DNA from: Terebella lapidaria
Lineage: Eukaryota > Annelida > Polychaeta > Terebellida > Terebellidae
Assembly (NCBI GenBank): GCA_949152475.1
Contig: OX424560.1
Span: 24,305,106-24,369,105 of the forward strand
Reading direction: 5' to 3'
DNA: 64,000 nt
Positions within the stretch are counted from its first letter, which is position 1, and every line of letters starts with the position of its first letter. This document shows, piece by piece, positions 1 through 12,047 of this stretch. The position numbers and the translations under genes are program-made. The notes under the pieces are model-generated. The model had not been told where the DNA came from. It made no database searches and saw only the letters and a list, made by a program, of their open reading frames with translations.

Positions 1-2219
1 CAAAATAAACCTCATAGACCTCGTAAATATGCCAGCAAAAATAGCATATCTCTGAAGTAATTAACGGTGGTCAACGGTGGTGTTGCGGAATTGTAAACTA
101 CACTCTATTTGTCTAGAAACCTATAGGTTATCATATCACTGTGATATGTTTAAAATATTTTTCATCTGAATAGTGTAGAAAAAAATTGGCTCGTATTTTA
201 AAGCCGGGCACTGAAAACATGCTGAATACCCACTGTCCATGTTTTTGCTCTCTGAATAAAAGCTCTGTACCTTATGAAATTGACGTTTTGCGGTGTTTGC
301 GAGTCATTTATTGATATAGCTTATGGTCTGTTATGCAATATTCGGATGCATATAAAGTTATCGTATTTCATGCATAATGTCCTTCCCCAACTACATTCGT
401 CTTTCACATGCCCCTCCTGGCTTGTTTCTCTCCTATATAGAAGACATTTTGATCAATACCCCGGAGCTTTTATCCCAAAAATCACTAATCCACATACCAT
501 GTAGTTGGTCGCTACCTTTAAATGAGCCTATTGGCTTACATTGTTTATATACGACGGCACTGTGTCATGTATGTAAAAATATGCTGTCTTGCAAGACTAT
601 ATTTTAGCACACAAAAAAAGTCTATGACCAGAACGGGCAGGCATTGTTACTGTAGGAAATTGCCATGCATAGATGGCAAGCTTGATTCTAAGGGCCATCA
701 GAGTTATCGCGCAAATTATTGGGTTCCTGTCATTCATGGAGAGGATCGAAAACAATTGAGGCACTGTCTGCGGTGGTATAGGAGTAGATATGGAATTCGT
801 TATTTCCTAATTCCTACGATACACTGGGAAATAGCAACCAGAATAGAATACCAATATTACTATATATTTTGGGCCATGCATATTACGTTGATAAGGAAGA
901 AAAGCAGAAGAGGAGAACAGTGACCATGCATTTTTTGATCGACTGTCTAAATTTTTCCTCAAAAGTAGCAGCGGTATTAACCCTCCAAACAGGGGCGGCA
1001 AATCACGATCACTGCCGTGATCTAAAAACATCGGATTCTCACACCAAATTTGTGCGTGTGGCGGCTTTTCTAAACAGCGCGGCTTGTGGGCTCGATGTTT
1101 GAACTGGGACACGGGAATCCATCGACCATCTGACGGCCATGGCTAGGGTTTTGTTCAAACTGCATCGAATACAGTCGCGGATTTCCTCTCGAGTACTCTG
1201 TGGATTCTGGAGGGAAAAGGTGTTAATGCTCGCATGGTTCCAACAGTTAAAAACACGCTGGAGTGACATTAAGTTGTATAAATATATACCAGGCACTTTA
1301 CGAAAGCGCACAATGGATACCTGTACAATGGTTTTCAATGTTGGAGAACAATTAGCGAAAGCGAAGGTATTGAACTGAGTTAACTGTGGGAAGGAATAGA
1401 CTTAAATATCAAGGTCTGGATAGGCAAAAGATGGGCAAAACACAATGTATAAAGAGAAAAATATACATGGATTTTTCAGAAGTAACACCTAGGAAAATAC
1501 ATGGATTGTACGGGTTGGTGAAATGTGTGAATTATAAACTAACAGTGAGCTTCAAACAACATGAAGGATGGATGTCCGTTATCATAAATTCATGACATTG
1601 GTAAAGTAATTACGGAAAATAAACAACACCCGTGTATTTATATCTGAAAATGTCGATAAGGCTTTTAATTTTTTACCAACAAAAAATCGAAATGATGTCT
1701 TCCGAAACGTCGCTCCAGCTGTATTGTAATCTGTTCTTCCTGTACTGAGTAAAAAAATGAAGTTTACCCATTATTATGTCAGATTAGGGCCGCATTGTTT
1801 TGATAAAAGATTGATAAGAGCTCAGTATGATGTTAGTTCAGAAGGACTAAAAATCAATATCGCTTGGTAGTTGCACCACAAAAATAATATTGACGTTTTG
1901 AATAATCTGATATTGCTATGTGCTGTGCGATTTGATATAAAGAACATGAATGTATAGATAGTCATGCTCAGAAGATATAGCATATGAGAACATTATTTAG
2001 AAAAAATGAATTGACCATCTTTTGATGAAAATGTTTCGGAAGTTCCATACGACCGTTTCAATAATCCCCCAAACTAGCATATGCGTAGTATACATTGCGT
2101 TGTCCATAAGATCCATACAACATGTTAGTCATGAACCAACATCGACGATAAGACATATTGCACACAAAGAAAACACAAAAGGCAAGCAGAAGAACATCAT
2201 AGAAATGGTAAATATGTGA
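1..2219. repeat. Degenerate tandem unit, copy 1
   Basis: First of four diverged copies of a roughly 2.2 kb unit; its left edge lies outside the window. The order of blocks is the same in each copy: a GACGTTTTGCGGTGTTTGCG block near 283, a CTCCTATATAGAAGACATTT block near 430, a TACTGTAGGAAATTGC block near 650, a TATA-like stretch near 775, and a highly conserved block at 1045-1128. Reading frames in it are short and not kept in all copies, so I treat it as non-coding. Function is unknown. Confidence 0.75.
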
Positions 2220-4720
2220 ACAAAAATAGCATATCTCTGAAGTAATTAACGGTGATCATATAAATATATGTTGCGGGCTCGTAAACTACACTCTATTTGT
2301 CTATAAATCTATAGGTTATCATATCAGTGTGATATGTATAACATATATTTCATCTGAATGGTGTAGAAAAAATCAGTCCGTATTTTGAAACAGGGCACTG
2401 AAAGCATCCTGAGTACCCACTAATCATGTTTTTGCTTTCTGTATAAAAGCTTTGTAACTTATGAAATTGACATTTTGCGGTGTTTACGAGTCATTTATTG
2501 ATAGCTTATGGTCGGTTATGCAATGTTCGGATGCTCATAAAATGCACATAAAGTTATCGTATTTCATGCATAATCATCCCCCCCCCCCCTCCCCCAACAA
2601 CACGCCCTTCATGGCTTGTTTCCCTCCTATATAGAAGACATTTTGATCAATACCCGGTAGCTTTTAACCCCCAAAACATTGATCTGCATACCATGTAGTT
2701 GAACCCTATACTTTTGAAAGAGCCTGTTGGCTTACATTGTTTATAAACGTAGACACTATTTCATGTATAACAAAAGATACTGCCATATAAGACTATATTT
2801 TAGCACAAAAATGTCCATAGCAGCACGGGACCCCCATTACATACTGTAGGAAATTGCAATGCATTTAGGGCAAGCTTCCTTCCACAGTTCTAACAGCCGC
2901 CAAAGTGATCGTGCAAATTAACAAGCGCCTTGCGTGACGGTTCATATCTTGTTAGACTAGTTGTCCTTCTTGAAGCTGTCATGACCCGGAGAATATACAG
3001 GATTTTGGTGGGAAATTAACGGGCACATGAAAAAACTTATAGATTGGGACCGTGTCATGAGGGAAAGGATTGAGCCTAGTCAATGCACCGCCGTTATAGT
3101 ATAAAAGTAGATGTGGAATTCGTTAATTCCTAATTCCCACGACACCCGAGGAATATGCAACCAGAAAATAACCATACTAAAATACAGTTTATAAATGCCA
3201 TGGATATTGCATAGAAAGGGAAGGGAAACAGCAGGGGAAAGCAGAGACCGTGCATTTTCGGATCGACCGTATAAATTTACTTTAAAGGTAGTTGCGATAT
3301 TGTCCTTTGATCAGGGGCGGCGAATCACGAACACTGACTTTATCTAAAAAGATCGGATTCTCACACCAAGTTTGTGCGGGTGGCGGCTTTGCTAAACAGC
3401 GCGACTTGTGAGCCTGATGTTTGAACTGGAACACGGAAATTCATCGATCGTCTGACGGTCATATATAGTGAAGGTATAGTTCGGGTCCCAGGCAAAAAAA
3501 GTGCAATACACGTATACTGTCACGGATTTCATCTCAAGCATTCTATGGATTTTGGAGTAAAAGGAGTAAAAGGTGTTTGAGCAGCGAAAAACACTACTGG
3601 AGTGACATTTCGTTGTATAAATATATACCAGGCACTTTACTAAGCGAGCAATGGAGACGGGAAAAATGGCTTTCTATGGCAAAACAGTGGCTTTTTATGA
3701 CAAAAACGATGGCGTTGAAACGAGTAAATTGCGGCAAGGTACAGTCAACGTCTGAATGGGTTAAAAATGGTCAAAATATATTGTATACTATGAAGAATAT
3801 ACATGGATTTTTTTTAGAAATATCACGTATACATGTGAAATTACATGTGAAATTATGTCCGCTAGCTGGAAATCTGCAAGTTAAGGAATGTCACTATAAT
3901 GGAGAGGTGGTGCATTCCAAATTCAGAACGCCCATTAAACTTCCATTGATATCACAATTGAATACTCATTGCATAAACTTCATTGTATTGTTAAAGTAAT
4001 TACTGGAAATGAGCTTAGACAACCATCATAGTAATTATTCCGATCAGCAAAACAATGTAAACTATTTAGTCTCCCGGATTCCATTGTCATATGTCCTATC
4101 TGTACCGAGAAAAAAATCGAAGCTTGCCCATTATTTTGTCGGATTAGGACTGCGTTGTTTCAATAATATATTGATAAAGAGCTCCGTATGCTGTTAGCAC
4201 AGACAGCCAAAAAATCAATACCGCATGTGATTGTACCACAGAAATAATATTGACTTTCTGAATAATATAATGTTGTGATGTGCAGAAATTCTTTGAGATA
4301 ATATCCCTAGAGTAACACAGTGTGATAGTGTATACATGAATATGGTTATGATGTAAAAAAATTAAGTAAAGTATGTGTGGGTGTCTATCTCTCCATATGT
4401 GTACTCATAGGCTTATAATATAGTCACAATGTTATGAAAACTAAATTTAGAACGGAATATACCATAAAAAAATTCTGGTGAAAGAAATGTTTCGGAAGAT
4501 TCACCAGCTGTCTCAAAGATCCTCTCAACTCAAAGATCCCCTCAACTATATATATTATACCGGTATGCATAGTATATGTTTGTGTTGTTTTTGAAGTTAA
4601 AATACTAGTAAGCCCGCGCTAAATCCATACCTGACAACGATGGTCAGATCAGATCTGATGAAAAAAATACTGAACACATAAAAGGCACGGAATGCTAAAG
4701 GAGGCAAGCTCATAGACATA
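2220..4720. repeat. Degenerate tandem unit, copy 2
   Basis: Second copy, starting at the shared AATAGCATATCTCTGAAG block. It carries the TATAAAAGTAGATGTGG block near 3101 and the conserved block near 3375-3455. A one-base shift relative to copies 1 and 4 closes the reading frame they share near the conserved block, which argues against protein coding. A poly-C tract at about 2578-2589 is specific to this copy. Confidence 0.75.
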
Positions 4721-5920
4721 GTGACTATGAAAACAGAAATAACGTATTTCTAGAGTGATTTGCGGTCTTCATATATAACACATGCTATGACCTTGTAAAC
4801 TACACTGGAACTTGTATACTTGTATACTTGGAAACCCAAAGGCAGGACAGGACAGTGAAAGCCTGCTGAATAGCCACTATCTATGTTTTCGTTTTTTAAA
4901 TGAAAGTAACCTCTGAAGTCGACGTTTTGCAGTGTTTGCGAGTGATTTATTAATGGCCCATGATATGTTATGCAATGCTTTATGGTATGTTATGCAATGC
5001 TTGTCATGCTTTATGCATAATTTTGAGCAAAATCCCGGAAAAAGACATTTTGAGCAAAACCCCGGAGCTTCTAGCAAAAAATCATTATTCTACATTCTAT
5101 GTGGTTGATCGCTACCTTTGAATGAGCCTGCTGGTTGATATTGTTTATATACGTACTATCGACGCTATGTCATATAAGAAAAAAAACATGTTTCAAGACT
5201 ATATTTTAGCACATGCATAAAACCTATGACCAGCACGGGACCCGCATTGTCTTACTGTAGGAAATTGCAATGCATTTGTGCAAGCTTCCTTCCAAGGGCC
5301 ATCAAAGTCATCGCGCAAATTAGCAGTTGTCCCCATTGAAGTTTTCATGACCCAAAGAATATACAGGATTTAGCTGGGGAAACGGGCACATGAAAAAAAT
5401 TATAGATTGGGCCGTGTCGTTGGGGAAAGGATTGAGCCTAATCAATGCATTGTCCATTGTGGTATAAAAGTAGATGTGGAATTCAATATTTCCTAATTCC
5501 CACGACACACGAGGAACAAGCAGCCAGAAAATATTCATACTAAAATACAGTTTACAAATGCCATGGATATTGCTTGGAAAGGGGAGGAAACAGAAATAAG
5601 GGGAAATAATGAACATGCATTTTGGGATCCACTTCCTAAATTTACTGTAAAGTTAGCCGCGATACTGTATCGCTATTTCACTATGTAAAGATTTTTTCCT
5701 GGTGATAACTTTTATCGGAAATATCAACTGGTACATAAAGACAATATATGTATTACTAGAAGGTCCTGGTATACACGGCAGCTTCAATGATAGCCCAAGC
5801 AGTACAAATCATGGATAGTATATGCTTGTATATTTACTAATATCCATAATATATTGTAGGTGTCAAACTATCGCACATATAGAAGACACAAGAGCATTCA
5901 GGGAGAGGCCTAATGACCAT
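4721..5920. repeat. Degenerate tandem unit, copy 3 (truncated)
   Basis: Third copy. It follows the others from the GACGTTTTGCAGTGTTTGCG block (4921) through the TATAAAAGTAGATGTGGAA block (5463). It diverges after about 5655, so the conserved block and the downstream half are missing. Confidence 0.65.
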
Positions 5921-7500
5921 GTCACCAAAAATAACAAATGACTACGTATAACTCGCTTCGTCATTTGGACTTTGTAAACTACACATATTGGATTGAATTA
6001 TGTGTCGGTTATCATATTCCCCCTGATATGCATAACATGAACATAACTTCAAAACAATTTTGGCTTGCATTCTCAACAAATGGACATTGGTATTCATACA
6101 GGCCTCTGAAAGCCTGTTGAGTACCCACTATCCATGTTTTTGCTTTCTGAAAGCTCTGTAACTTATGAAATTGACGTTTTTGCGGTGTTCACGAGTCATT
6201 TATTGATTGCTTATGGTCTGTTATGCAATGTTCGGATGCTCATAAAATGCACATACAGTTATCGTATTTCATGCATAATTTTCTCCCCCAACAACAACCA
6301 TCTTTCACATGCATTTCACTGCTTGTTTCCCTCCTATATAGGAGACATTTTGATCAATAACTCGGAGCTTTTAGCCAAAAATCATTAATCTACATACCAC
6401 GTGGTTGGTCTCAATACCTTTGAATGGGCTTGTTGGCTTACATTGTTTATATACGACAACACTATGTCATGTATGATAAAAAATACTGTCAAGCAAGACT
6501 ATATTTTAGCACAAGAATGTCCATGACCAGCACGGGGCCCGCATTGTCTTACTGTAGGAAATTGCAATGTATTTAGAGCAAGCTTCCTTCAAAGGGCCAT
6601 CGAAGTTATCGCTCAAATTAACAAGCGCCTTGCGTGATGGTTCATAGTTAGACTAGTCCTTCTTGAAGCTGTCATGACCCGGAGAATATACAGGATTTTG
6701 GTGGGAGTAATTAGCGGGCACATGGAAAGATTGGGACCGTTTCGATGGGGCAAGGATTGAGCCTGATCAATGCTCTGTCCTTTGTGGTATAAAAACAGAT
6801 GTGAAACTCGTTATTTTCTAATACCCTAATATGCGATAGGATAAGGCGACCAGAAAATAGCCTCACCAAAATACAGTACAAATGTTGCGTGGAAACTGAA
6901 GGAAAACAGTGATCATACCCCGACCATACGAATTTACTTTAAAGGTAGCCGCGATATTGTTCCTTCAATTGGTAGCGGCAAATCACGGCAACTGCCTTGA
7001 TCTAAAGAGATCAGATTCTCACAGCAAATTTGTGCGTGTGGCGGCTTTTCTAAACAGCGCGGCTTGTGGGCCCGAATGTTTGAACTGGGACACGGGAATC
7101 CATCGACCCACGGTGGTTAGCTTTTGGTTCGGCTTCCAGGCGGGAGTGCAGCGTCGTAATGTCACGGATTTCATCTGGAGCGCTCTATAGATTTTTGATG
7201 GAAAAGGTGTTAATGCTCGCATGGTTTCAACAGCGAAAAACACGACTGGAGTAACATAAAGTTGTATAAATATATATCAGGCACTTCGCAAAAGCGCAAT
7301 GGAGACGGGAAAGATGGCTTTCAATGTTGGACGGTATTGAACCGAGTTCATTGAGACAAGGTATGGCATTTAAATACCATCGCCTGGATAGGCAAAAGGT
7401 TGGCGGAACGTATCGTATTGTTGGATAAAATGGATCATATAGGCCTATAGGTGTTCCAGAATTAACACTTGCAAAATACTTGTGAAATGATATTAGCTAC
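5921..7500. repeat. Degenerate tandem unit, copy 4
   Basis: Fourth copy, with the same block order as copies 1 and 2, including TATAAAAACAGATGTG near 6788. The segment 7025-7071 is identical over 47 bases to 1045-1091 of copy 1, far better kept than the surrounding sequence. Confidence 0.75.
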
Positions 7501-9343
7501 TTTGATTTGGGCCGGCAGTCAGGTATTCATTCCAATGCGTGAAATTTGAAGAAGAAAAAAATATGGCAGAAAAAAGGCCCACACAATATACAAAAAATGA
7601 AGATTGAACCGTGACCATTTAACGGCAAAACTTGGGAAACGATATTACCATAATAGACGATAAATCGAAAATTCAGGCAGGCAGGCTCATTTGGTGGTTG
7701 TCCGATGACTGAATGCTCTGCCTGTCAGAGTGGCATCAAACCAACGTTTTTACAGTGTAATTCACAATAAAATATAAACCGCATGTTTATTGAAAAGTGA
7801 AATTGGTGTATCTAGCATTAACAATTAAAGCATTTTGAGTAAGCTGTATGTTGTTCAACTTGAATTGGAGTGCATGATATATTAAGTACCAATATAGGAA
7901 TAGTTTTGTTTTTGCAATATCTCGCACCGAATGTATTAGGATAGGCCTACTGATAAATTATCGAATGCATCGAATGTATATGTATAGTCAACGAAAAATA
8001 CTGAATCCAATTTCGGTAACATACAGGAAACAAAAAGCCCGGCTTATTCAATATATCCCGGTTACATCACGAGTTTAGCATAGGAAATAAGTGGTCCCAA
8101 TGTCCATACATATAGAATACGGGTGTCAAAAGCTCTTATGAACAGTACTCGGAGATTGCTAAGATCGGATTTCATCGGGCAATCACGTTTCTCGCAAATT
8201 GCATAAATTGATTGGCCGGTGCTGAGCGTTGGACCGCCATAAATATTGATGTGACATAAAACATATGCTCGGCATATATGTGCATCGATAATGATTATGT
8301 TGTATTCAATTTGGTTAGAAGTTCGATCATTAGAATATAGGCTAATTGGTACAGTTATATGTATCTAATACGTGCGGATTTAAGTCGTCTAAATGTAGGC
8401 TATATATATCTAAATATTCGGGTTTTAATTACATGGGCATTAATCCTTTGTTCCGTGTATTTACACGTATTTTGGGACACAATGGCCCTCAGATTGTGGA
8501 CGGATAATAGGTAGCAAAAACTAATACATATTGGAGAGGGGTGAAGGAGGGCAGGCCATCTATTTGTAAGATAAAGTGACTATTTACCAACAAACAGAGG
8601 GTCAGATTTGCTCTGTGTGGCGCGCAGTAAACGCAAATATTTCCTTTGACGACAAAGATTTAGGCCTACCGCTGGGTTTTGACTTTTATTAGTGGTGTAG
8701 TTTTTCACCCATCGCTGTTTATATTTATTACGGTGTTTCGCAAGTTGGATTGGACCTCACACATGGTCACTGGACAAGTTTACCTAGCTTGTTTGTAGTA
8801 GGATATCTGATATATAACAACCTAAAGCAAATAGTCCACCGCATGCGACCTGTTAGCAACATTAACACACGTATTAAATATCACGGGGCGTTTTTTTTTC
8901 CGATGGATTGTCCGCATACACAGGTGATTAAGGGGTTAGCGCGGTACCGGGCGAAACATAAGATCATTTTGGTAAATGGGCTACGGACGCTAGCATTAAA
9001 TGCGTTTATTGGAGAGAGCCGGTAAGCACTGCACTATAAATCGGACTATACACTTCAATTGCAATCGCCAAATTCAACGGATATCAAAAATGTATGGAGT
9101 TTGACGCATCGCACTGCTGGAAAAGAAAGTTTCATGGCTAATAAAGAATTAGAAAGGACCAATGATTTTATGAATTCTGAGAAGGTCTTCTTCAAGGAGT
9201 TATAAACCTTGAAGTAGGTCGTCCATAAAAGAAACACCTATACCGGATTATAAAGAACTGGCTTCGTCATATTATGGAAATTATTTATATCTTCAACAGG
9301 TATAAAACGCCGATATAAAGCGACAAACCGTTATGGTGCCGCG
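7501..9343. other. Intergenic, nothing recognised
   Basis: AT-rich sequence without a convincing gene or repeat. The reading frame at 8750-9025 has no recognisable domain. The stretch just upstream of 9,344 may be the 5' untranslated region or an upstream exon of the 855-codon gene. A possible 3' splice site (TTCAACAG) ends at 9299. Confidence 0.5.
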
Positions 9344-9466
9344 ATGAAGATGTCAACTTTTAAACGGCTTGACTTGACGGCCCAGTATTACAGAGATATT
9401 ATCCTTGGCCTGCATGACAAGCGGGAGACTATAAGACGATTTAGGGATAATACTGGAGGCTTATGA
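9344..9466 (+). CDS. Small 40-codon reading frame upstream of the large ORF
   Basis: ATG at 9344, stop TGA at 9464-9466, 13 bases before the ATG of the 855-codon frame and in another frame. The predicted peptide is charged and looks helical (for example YYRDIILGLHDKRETIRRF) and is more protein-like than most short frames here. It could be a translated upstream ORF, the end of an upstream exon (the frame is open back to a possible splice acceptor at 9299), or chance. No homologue recognised. Confidence 0.25.
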   Translation: MKMSTFKRLDLTAQYYRDIILGLHDKRETIRRFRDNTGGL

Positions 9467-9479
9467 TTTTGATGGCGTC

Positions 9480-12047
9480 ATGGCCACATTGCAAGTTGTA
9501 CGGAGTGTAGCCATGTCCAGGAATAACAGACACACACTTGGCGCCTCGTCTAGCGCACATGAACTGGCTTCGACGGATGCGGCTTTGGCATCAAAGGTGA
9601 CAGTTGTGAAGCAACTACAGTCCAAGTCCACGAAGGAAACACCGAGGGTACTCACGAACGAACGGTACGACCCGAAACAGGGAGTCTCTTTGAGTCTCCA
9701 GTTTGGACGACGGTCATCGCAGGCGACCACACAGGTGCAGACGCATCGGCCGACATCGCGGGCTTCGCATGCGTGTAGCGCGCGTTCAACACCATCGCAG
9801 TCGCTGTCCGCGAGGGGAACGGACGCGGAACTGCCCGAGAAGGAGCTCTTTCATAGGTTCCGACACGTGTACGCGGGGAAAGGAGGCTGGTTGCATGGGT
9901 CTAAAGCGTGCGGGCCGGGAACTGCAGTCGTATCCGGGTCGGCTTGGGGTGGACTCTGCGGACAGCGCTATAGGCAAGAGATTCTGAGGAAGTTGGCTAA
10001 GACTTTCAGTAAGAGAGACAGCACGGGAGCTGAGCGGTCCCTGTCGAGGGGCAGCAGTGATAAGGCGGCGGGAACGACTAAGGTGCCTAGGCCAGGCGCA
10101 TCTACATCTTGCGAGGAAGAGGCGCCATCACGACCCACTGAATCTCTTCCCGGAGCCCCAAGTGAAGCTCCGGAACCTGACGGGGGAGCTGAACGCCTTG
10201 CTGACACCAACTCCTCGCCACGCCAAGGCCATGGCAGCCATGAATCGCCGCGCGTCAATTATGGATCCAAGTCACCGCAAGTTGTTGGCAATGCGAGCCA
10301 CGGAATAAAAAACACCACCAGGCCAGCGCAGGAAGATGGGACACGCGATGATGCATCTAAATGTGAAGGTGACTGCGCCAAAGTCGCGCAACAGGACACC
10401 CCAGTCAATGCATTACACAGAGGCCAGACTTTGATAGATCCACGTATTGATAATACATGTCATGGGGTATCCACCACCGCTCTACATATAGCCGGCGAAC
10501 ACAACAAGCTAGAAGAAATCAATGCTTTCTCTGGTGCTGCCGCCGCTGGGCCCCTTAATAGATTACCACTCACTCAAGAGCCCCGGCGAGGCGTGGTCGA
10601 AGACGAGTGCAGGACTAATCCACGCTTGACACATCCTGGTGACATTATAAATAAAACAAACGGCCAGGAAACGTCGCGGACGACAGGGACGGCGGCGGCG
10701 GACGAGGAGGACGTGAAGACGCCACGAGAAAGTGTTGGCGTCTCGCCCGACTTGGCTGGCAACCAACCTGTCAATCAAGATTATATCTGGGACGGTAATC
10801 ATCACAGCGGTAGACCACACGATGTCGATTGTCCCGCTAGTGACACCAGCGGCCAGGAAAGGCCCAAGCTCTCACGAGACAGCGGGGGGCACCTCGCTCG
10901 TCAAGGACCACTCGGTAACACTCTCGGAAACTGTGACCGGGTGATAGAAAGACCGTCATCATCGGAAAACAATGACCTCGTGAATTCTGTGATGTGTGCT
11001 CGCAGTGACAGCCAAGTACAACCAGTAGACCAAGTGCAAGCTTTTCAAAACCACAGGTCGAGAAATCGAAGTCGAGCCCAGTCTAGGGAGAGCTCACATG
11101 GTGGTCAACTGGAGTCCAGCGAAGGTCACTCGAGGTCCAAAGGCAAGCGGACCGTGGCCAGCAGAAGCACGACTAGGACTCCAAGATCTGATGTCCAGGA
11201 CATGCCTCTCTTCTCACAACTCTCAGTGGAAGCGAGGAAAGCGCTAAGTGAAACTCGAGAAGAGATGGATGTTAGTGAGTCGGACAATAATAATTCGGCG
11301 TCTAATATCCCTGAGTCGTTACTGGAGATTAACAAACTATTGGTGGATCGAATGAATTCTTCCCAAGCTGGCGACGACGAGGCGGAAGAACAAAGTGGAG
11401 GAAGCGAAAGTGTTCGGAATAATCACGTGGTTGACGTCGCTGATGACGTCTTAGGAGAACCGGAAACGGATATGGATCAGTTCCCGACGTCATCACGCGA
11501 GCGTAAGCATAGGAAGTCACGTGACCACGGCGTGACGTCATTAAAGTCTCTACCGAAACCGAAACTGGCAGAGACGCAACTCAGTGATAATTGCGGAAAC
11601 GACAAATCAAGGTACAAAAACGGTATAACGTCAATTAATAGTCACGTTCCGGTTGTACCTGCTACGAAATCCACTAAAAACTCTTCAAGGCAAGTCAACA
11701 GACAACCGAGAACGGGTCGACTACCTCAGATCACAAGTATAGACACTTCCAAACTCCCTCGCGAGTCTGGAATGCTTTGGCAACGGACGGGCAACGATAT
11801 CCGTCTATACGGGCAGAACACTGCCAATACAAATGCCGGGGCTCAAGGATACCACCCCTTGGATAAAGTTCTACCGCCTAGGCTTCAACTCACTAGGGAA
11901 CAGACTTTTAAGATCACGCCCGCGGGATATGACTCCCGATTCGTGGACTTGCCTTACCCCACAGCCAAAGAGGAGGATGACACTCCTCATGAAGTCAAGG
12001 TCAAGGCCATTTCGAAATGTAGTGAATGGATTAACAGATACATGTGA
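9480..12047 (+). CDS. Large disordered protein of unknown function, single exon, 855 aa
   Basis: Uninterrupted 855-codon frame, clearly GC-richer than its surroundings; chance cannot explain its length in this AT-rich DNA. The start is the first ATG after an in-frame stop at 9432. A second ATG lies at codon 12. I recognise no domain family. Visible parts are a basic serine-rich N terminus, a compact-looking stretch at about residues 121-180 (RFRHVYAGKGGW, then a Gly-rich segment and a basic helix), and a long disordered Ser/Glu/Arg-rich middle. An Arg-Ser-rich patch lies near 527-570 and an acidic patch near 595-660. The C-terminal tail (about 790-855) looks ordered, with LPPRLQLTREQTFKITPAGY and a final KCSEWINRYM, and is the part most likely to be conserved. 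No signal peptide or membrane segment is visible. ATTAAA at 12242-12247 could serve as poly(A) signal. The gene may be intronless, or this may be its last exon. Confidence 0.7.
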   Translation: MATLQVVRSVAMSRNNRHTLGASSSAHELASTDAALASKVTVVKQLQSKSTKETPRVLTNERYDPKQGVSLSLQFGRRSSQATTQVQTHRPTSRASHACSARSTPSQSLSARGTDAELPEKELFHRFRHVYAGKGGWLHGSKACGPGTAVVSGSAWGGLCGQRYRQEILRKLAKTFSKRDSTGAERSLSRGSSDKAAGTTKVPRPGASTSCEEEAPSRPTESLPGAPSEAPEPDGGAERLADTNSSPRQGHGSHESPRVNYGSKSPQVVGNASHGIKNTTRPAQEDGTRDDASKCEGDCAKVAQQDTPVNALHRGQTLIDPRIDNTCHGVSTTALHIAGEHNKLEEINAFSGAAAAGPLNRLPLTQEPRRGVVEDECRTNPRLTHPGDIINKTNGQETSRTTGTAAADEEDVKTPRESVGVSPDLAGNQPVNQDYIWDGNHHSGRPHDVDCPASDTSGQERPKLSRDSGGHLARQGPLGNTLGNCDRVIERPSSSENNDLVNSVMCARSDSQVQPVDQVQAFQNHRSRNRSRAQSRESSHGGQLESSEGHSRSKGKRTVASRSTTRTPRSDVQDMPLFSQLSVEARKALSETREEMDVSESDNNNSASNIPESLLEINKLLVDRMNSSQAGDDEAEEQSGGSESVRNNHVVDVADDVLGEPETDMDQFPTSSRERKHRKSRDHGVTSLKSLPKPKLAETQLSDNCGNDKSRYKNGITSINSHVPVVPATKSTKNSSRQVNRQPRTGRLPQITSIDTSKLPRESGMLWQRTGNDIRLYGQNTANTNAGAQGYHPLDKVLPPRLQLTREQTFKITPAGYDSRFVDLPYPTAKEEDDTPHEVKVKAISKCSEWINRYM

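Noticed and set aside
1039..1338. Minus-strand frame in tandem unit 1 sharing PQAALFRKAATRTNL with copy 4 (7019-7243)
   Set aside because: The similarity is the conserved DNA block read backwards. The frame is not kept outside the block, and the plus strand is equally conserved.
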